A DNA stretch of 64,000 nt from JAHZMA01 sp965205905 (GTDB lineage: Bacteria; Pseudomonadota; Alphaproteobacteria; JABAAW01; JAHZMA01): contig CBDBHZ010000011.1 of NCBI GenBank assembly GCA_965205905.1, positions 372,001 through 436,000 of the forward strand, in the 5' to 3' direction. Of this stretch, positions 61,111 to 64,000 are shown one piece after another; the stretch's first letter is position 1, and each line of letters opens with the position of its first letter. The notes below the pieces were generated by a model. The model worked only from the letters and a program-made list of their open reading frames with translations. It searched no databases and had not been told where the DNA came from. Made by a program: the position numbers and the translations under genes.

Positions 61111-61784
61111 GCCGCAGAAGTAGATTAAAAGCACAGAGACGCAGAAGAATGATTAGCGCAATTATTTTCGCCATCCTACCCATTTCTTGGGCGGCGGGTT
61201 TATGGATATTTGCTGCCAATCTACCGCAACCATTAGAGCGCAATAATATTTCGCGAATGTTGGAAACGCGTGCGGATACCATTTTGGTATTTACCGGTGG
61301 TAATGATAGGCTGGATACAGGGTTTCAATTATTAAGGAATAACCATGCCACGCAACTCTTTATTTCTGGTGTGCATCGCGGGGTTGAGGTTGTTAGCCTG
61401 ATTCAAAATTTCAGCAATGTGGCAAGCCCTATCTCTTGCTGTGTAACGCTTGGCTATAATGCGCGTGATACTTATGGCAATGCCAAAGAAAGCCTCAGCT
61501 GGATTCGTGCGAATCAATATCGGAGAGTCATTTTGGTTACGTCTAGCTATCACATGCCCCGTAGCCTGTATTATTTGAAAAAAACTAATTTTCCACTCAC
61601 CATCTATAGCTACCCTATCTTATCTGAATATGCCAATAAAAATCGTTGGGGTGATTTACCGGGCACGCGCTCTTTAATTATTTCGGAATATAATAAATAT
61701 TTGATTGCTATTATTTCAGGCTTTTTTGGACGAATTGATTATGATGATGCGCCATCGATTGATTCATTTACCCCACTGCCGTAA
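61107..61784 (+). CDS. YdcF/DUF218-family membrane protein
   Basis: The 225-residue product has a basic start (SRRSRLKAQRRRR), one membrane segment (about 17-37) and a DUF218 domain: ADTILVFTGGNDRLDTGFQL, LFISGVHRGV, NAKESLSWIRANQYRRVILV and TSSYHMPRSLYYL with the conserved SxxHMPR. DUF218 proteins such as SanA/ElyC affect envelope integrity. ATG overlaps the ftsX stop (ATGA), so it belongs to the ftsEX operon. Confidence 0.88.
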   Translation: MSRRSRLKAQRRRRMISAIIFAILPISWAAGLWIFAANLPQPLERNNISRMLETRADTILVFTGGNDRLDTGFQLLRNNHATQLFISGVHRGVEVVSLIQNFSNVASPISCCVTLGYNARDTYGNAKESLSWIRANQYRRVILVTSSYHMPRSLYYLKKTNFPLTIYSYPILSEYANKNRWGDLPGTRSLIISEYNKYLIAIISGFFGRIDYDDAPSIDSFTPLP

Positions 61785-61791
61785 AAGATAG

Positions 61792-62508
61792 ATGCTACTA
61801 TCTGTTAAAAAAATAATTTTTTGGTTGAGCGTGATATTAATGACTCTTGGCTTTTCACTGTTATTTTATTGGATGATACTCATACCCGTTAAGAAACCTT
61901 TGATATGGGTATCACAGCAATGGATAAAAGGCTTTTTTTTATTGGTCAGGCTTGTTTGGAATATCCGCTATCAGCTGAAAGATATCCATCATATCCCCAA
62001 AGATGAGGCGGTTATCGTCGCCAGCAAACACCAATCCTTGTTAGAAACATTTATTCTTTTTCATCATATTCCTAACTTCTCATTCATCTTAAAGCGCGAA
62101 TTATTATGGATACCGATATGGGGTTGGTGGCTAGGGCGGTTGGGGCGCACAATTGCGATTGATAGAAGTGCGGGCGTTAAAGCATTAAGCAAAATGCTTG
62201 ATATGACTGAGCAATTTAAGCAAAAAAACAGAGCGATTGTTATTTACCCCGAAGGCACACGTGGCTTGCCACAGCAACAATTACCACTGAAAGGCGGGGT
62301 TGGCGCGATTTATCAAAAATTACAGATTCCGATTGTGCCAGTCGCGCTTAATTCAGGGTGTTTTTTTCCAAAAAAAGGCAAAATAAAATCAGGAATTGTT
62401 ACCATTCAATTTTTACCGCCGATTGCGGCAGGCTTACCAAAAAAAGAAATGATGAAGGATTTAGCGGATATATTGCATCAAAAATCGCTTGAATTATTAC
62501 CGAAATGA
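61792..62508 (+). CDS. plsC: 1-acyl-sn-glycerol-3-phosphate acyltransferase
   Basis: PlsC adds the second acyl chain to make phosphatidic acid. The 238-residue product has one or two N-terminal membrane segments, then VASKHQSLLETFILFHHIPN (acyltransferase motif near HxxxxE; here KHQSLLE), FILKRELLWIPIWGWWLGRL, YPEGTRG and IPIVPVALNSGCFF. Seven bases after the YdcF-like gene. Ends overlapping convergent epimerase by 31 bases. Confidence 0.93.
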   Translation: MLLSVKKIIFWLSVILMTLGFSLLFYWMILIPVKKPLIWVSQQWIKGFFLLVRLVWNIRYQLKDIHHIPKDEAVIVASKHQSLLETFILFHHIPNFSFILKRELLWIPIWGWWLGRLGRTIAIDRSAGVKALSKMLDMTEQFKQKNRAIVIYPEGTRGLPQQQLPLKGGVGAIYQKLQIPIVPVALNSGCFFPKKGKIKSGIVTIQFLPPIAAGLPKKEMMKDLADILHQKSLELLPK

Positions 62509-63386
62509 TGCTGATAAATCGCATCAAGCCCTTCGCGATAATTCGGGTAGCGCAATTTTAACCCCGCCTGTTTTATCTTATCATTTTTTACTTTCTTATC
62601 ATCTAAATAAAAACTTTGTTGCATCGGCGACATCAGCTTTATCGCATCATTATAATCTTTAATGGGCGGCGGTTTAATGCCCAATAATGATGCAGCATAA
62701 ATAAAAGGCTGTTCGGGGGGGCTAGGCGCGTCATCACATAAATTATAAATGCCCGTCCATTTTTTTTGTAGGCTCAAATCAATCGCCTCCGCAATATCAG
62801 CCTCGTGAATGCGGCTAAATTCCTGCAATTTGCCACCATCATTATGTTTGCGAATCATAAATTCTGGCGGTTTGCTATGTAATTGTTTTAGCACATTGCG
62901 CTGATTGCCATAAATGCCTGCAAGGCGCAAGATACAAAGATTCGCGGTGATATTTTGCCATTCCCTCTCGGCTTGAAGACGGCATTTGGAACGCAAAGAT
63001 TGTGGATTTGGAACGGTGGTTTCATCAACCCATGCGCCGTGATGATTGCCATAGATTCCAGTGGTTGAAAGATAGCAATAATGCGCTTGTTGATATTTAC
63101 GAATATGTTTGCCATAACGAATCAGGCAAGGGTCGCAAAAAATATTCGCACCCGCACCCAGTAAAGTTTCATCTTTTAACGGCGGCGCAGAAATAACCAC
63201 AGCCTCGCTTGCGAATAAAGAATCAATCACCGCTCGCTCATCATCAAATAGAATCGGCGTGATGCCCGCTTGCAATAATAAAGGCTTTTTTGATACATCG
63301 CGATAGGTCGCGCTGATAGTATAATCGGGGCAAGATTTGGCAAATTCTAACAAACATCCGCCTGCACCAAACGCCAATAGCCGCAT
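62478..63386 (-). CDS. NAD(P)-dependent epimerase/dehydratase-like protein (YeeZ type)
   Basis: The 302-residue product has an N-terminal Rossmann motif (LLAFGAGGCLLEFAK, in the place of GxGxxG), a mid TTGIYGNHHGAWVDE-like region typical of YeeZ short epimerases, LRLAGIYG (LAGIYG motif) and a C-terminal YNLCDDAPSPPEQ. Substrate unknown. It follows folE by one base. Confidence 0.82.
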   Translation of the reverse strand: MRLLAFGAGGCLLEFAKSCPDYTISATYRDVSKKPLLLQAGITPILFDDERAVIDSLFASEAVVISAPPLKDETLLGAGANIFCDPCLIRYGKHIRKYQQAHYCYLSTTGIYGNHHGAWVDETTVPNPQSLRSKCRLQAEREWQNITANLCILRLAGIYGNQRNVLKQLHSKPPEFMIRKHNDGGKLQEFSRIHEADIAEAIDLSLQKKWTGIYNLCDDAPSPPEQPFIYAASLLGIKPPPIKDYNDAIKLMSPMQQSFYLDDKKVKNDKIKQAGLKLRYPNYREGLDAIYQHHFGNNSSDF

Positions 63387-63387
63387 A

Positions 63388-63972
63388 TCAATAGCCGATA
63401 AGGCGTAAAAATTCTTGCCGTTTTACAGGCTCTTGAAAATTGCCTTCGGTATGTAGAGTGAACATATCACTTTCGGGCTTGTAAACCCCACGCGTATTCA
63501 TGCAATGATGGTCAGAATTAAGCGCCACTGCCACGCCTAATGGTTTTAAGTGACGCATGATGGCTTGCGCGATTTGCATCGTCAGCCGTTCTTGTAATTG
63601 CAATCTTTTGGCATAGCAATCCACCACCCGTGCCAATTTAGAAATACCTACGACCGATTTATTCGGTATATAGGCGATATGTGCGTGGCCGATAATCGGC
63701 ACCAAATGATGTTCGCAATGCGATTCGAATCGAATATTTTTCAATAGAATAATATCATGATAATTTTCGGTTTCGGCAAAAGTTGTTTGCAACATCTCAT
63801 CAACATTTTGCTGATAGCCAACACAAAAATCTTCCCATGCGCGTGCAACACGTGCGGGGGTATCTTGCAAGCCTTCGCGGTTCGGGTCATCACCTGCCCA
63901 TTGTATCAGCGTTTGCACGGCTTGTTCGGCTTGTGCGCGGCTGATGCCATTTCGTTCATTTACTGTCATCAT
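63388..63972 (-). CDS. folE: GTP cyclohydrolase I
   Basis: FolE makes dihydroneopterin triphosphate, the first step of folate synthesis. The 194-residue product has REGLQDTPARVARAWED, the zinc ligands in FESHCEHHLVPIIGHAHIAY and SDHHCMNTRGV, and IPNKSVVGISKLARVVDCYA (split). Complete; start ATG 63972 or 63969, close to the window's right edge. Confidence 0.96.
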   Translation of the reverse strand: MMTVNERNGISRAQAEQAVQTLIQWAGDDPNREGLQDTPARVARAWEDFCVGYQQNVDEMLQTTFAETENYHDIILLKNIRFESHCEHHLVPIIGHAHIAYIPNKSVVGISKLARVVDCYAKRLQLQERLTMQIAQAIMRHLKPLGVAVALNSDHHCMNTRGVYKPESDMFTLHTEGNFQEPVKRQEFLRLIGY

Positions 63973-64000
63973 ACAACCTCAATTAATAAAACTTTGATTA

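Overview
The window is about 64 kb of AT-rich (roughly 40% GC by eye) chromosomal DNA from a free-living, motile alphaproteobacterium. The class call rests on a CtrA-type cell-cycle response regulator beside fliI/fliJ, the argS-SPOR-scpA-scpB order, tig-clpP-clpX with lon-hupB close by, a HIG1-type twin-helix protein next to a PduO-type cobalamin adenosyltransferase, and an Frc-type sugar ABC operon. I cannot place it more precisely; a marine Rhodospirillales or SAR116-like lineage is a guess.

Layout. 1-2.7 kb: end of argS, a SPOR envelope protein and the condensin partners scpA/scpB. 2.7-7.7 kb: an accessory block with a mirror-symmetric composite element (hairpin repeat, small-peptide/membrane-protein gene pair, hairpin repeat, single gene, then the same parts inverted) and two tandem outer-membrane-like paralogues. 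7.7-11.3 kb: tRNA-Leu, tig, clpP, clpX on the minus strand. 11.3-16 kb: a small conserved protein, ferredoxin fdxA and a four-gene sugar uptake operon (frcBCA plus kinase). 16-19.7 kb: hairpin repeats, lon, hupB, tRNA-Val. 19.7-22.8 kb: a low-GC type II restriction-modification pair between hairpin repeats. 22.8-34.8 kb: LpoA-like protein, rsmI, yraN, rpmI-rplT, pheST, pgsA, molybdopterin genes, map, radC. 34.8-41.2 kb: yciB, gshB, parE, fliJ, fliI, ctrA. 41.3-52.8 kb: M48 protease, pseudouridine synthase, sufE, GtrA, DctP, PduO, HIG1, erpA, xthA, an XRE regulator, corC-ybeY-phoH-miaB. 53-59.5 kb: cheA-cheY-cheB-cheR. 59.5-64 kb: ftsEX, a YdcF-like protein, plsC, an epimerase, folE.

Two themes cut across the annotation. 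First, intergenic space is colonised by a superfamily of structured GC-run hairpin repeats whose paired arms change sequence together while loops and flanks stay constant; pairs in inverted orientation bracket both foreign-looking cargo regions. Second, nine one- or two-base frameshifts interrupt otherwise well conserved genes (parE, fliJ, fliI twice, ctrA twice, an M48 protease, phoH, cheR). Most fall in short homopolymers and seven lie within 36.5-41.4 kb, which points to sequencing error rather than gene decay because parE is normally essential.

The housekeeping parts hang together as known modules: protein quality control (tig/clpP/clpX/lon), translation (argS, pheST, rpmI, rplT, two tRNAs, rsmI, miaB, ybeY), chromosome segregation and division (scpAB, parE, ftsEX, ctrA, SPOR), and motility (fliIJ, che operon). 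The che operon encodes an unusually large CheA with two CheW-like modules and a terminal receiver, and no free-standing cheW.
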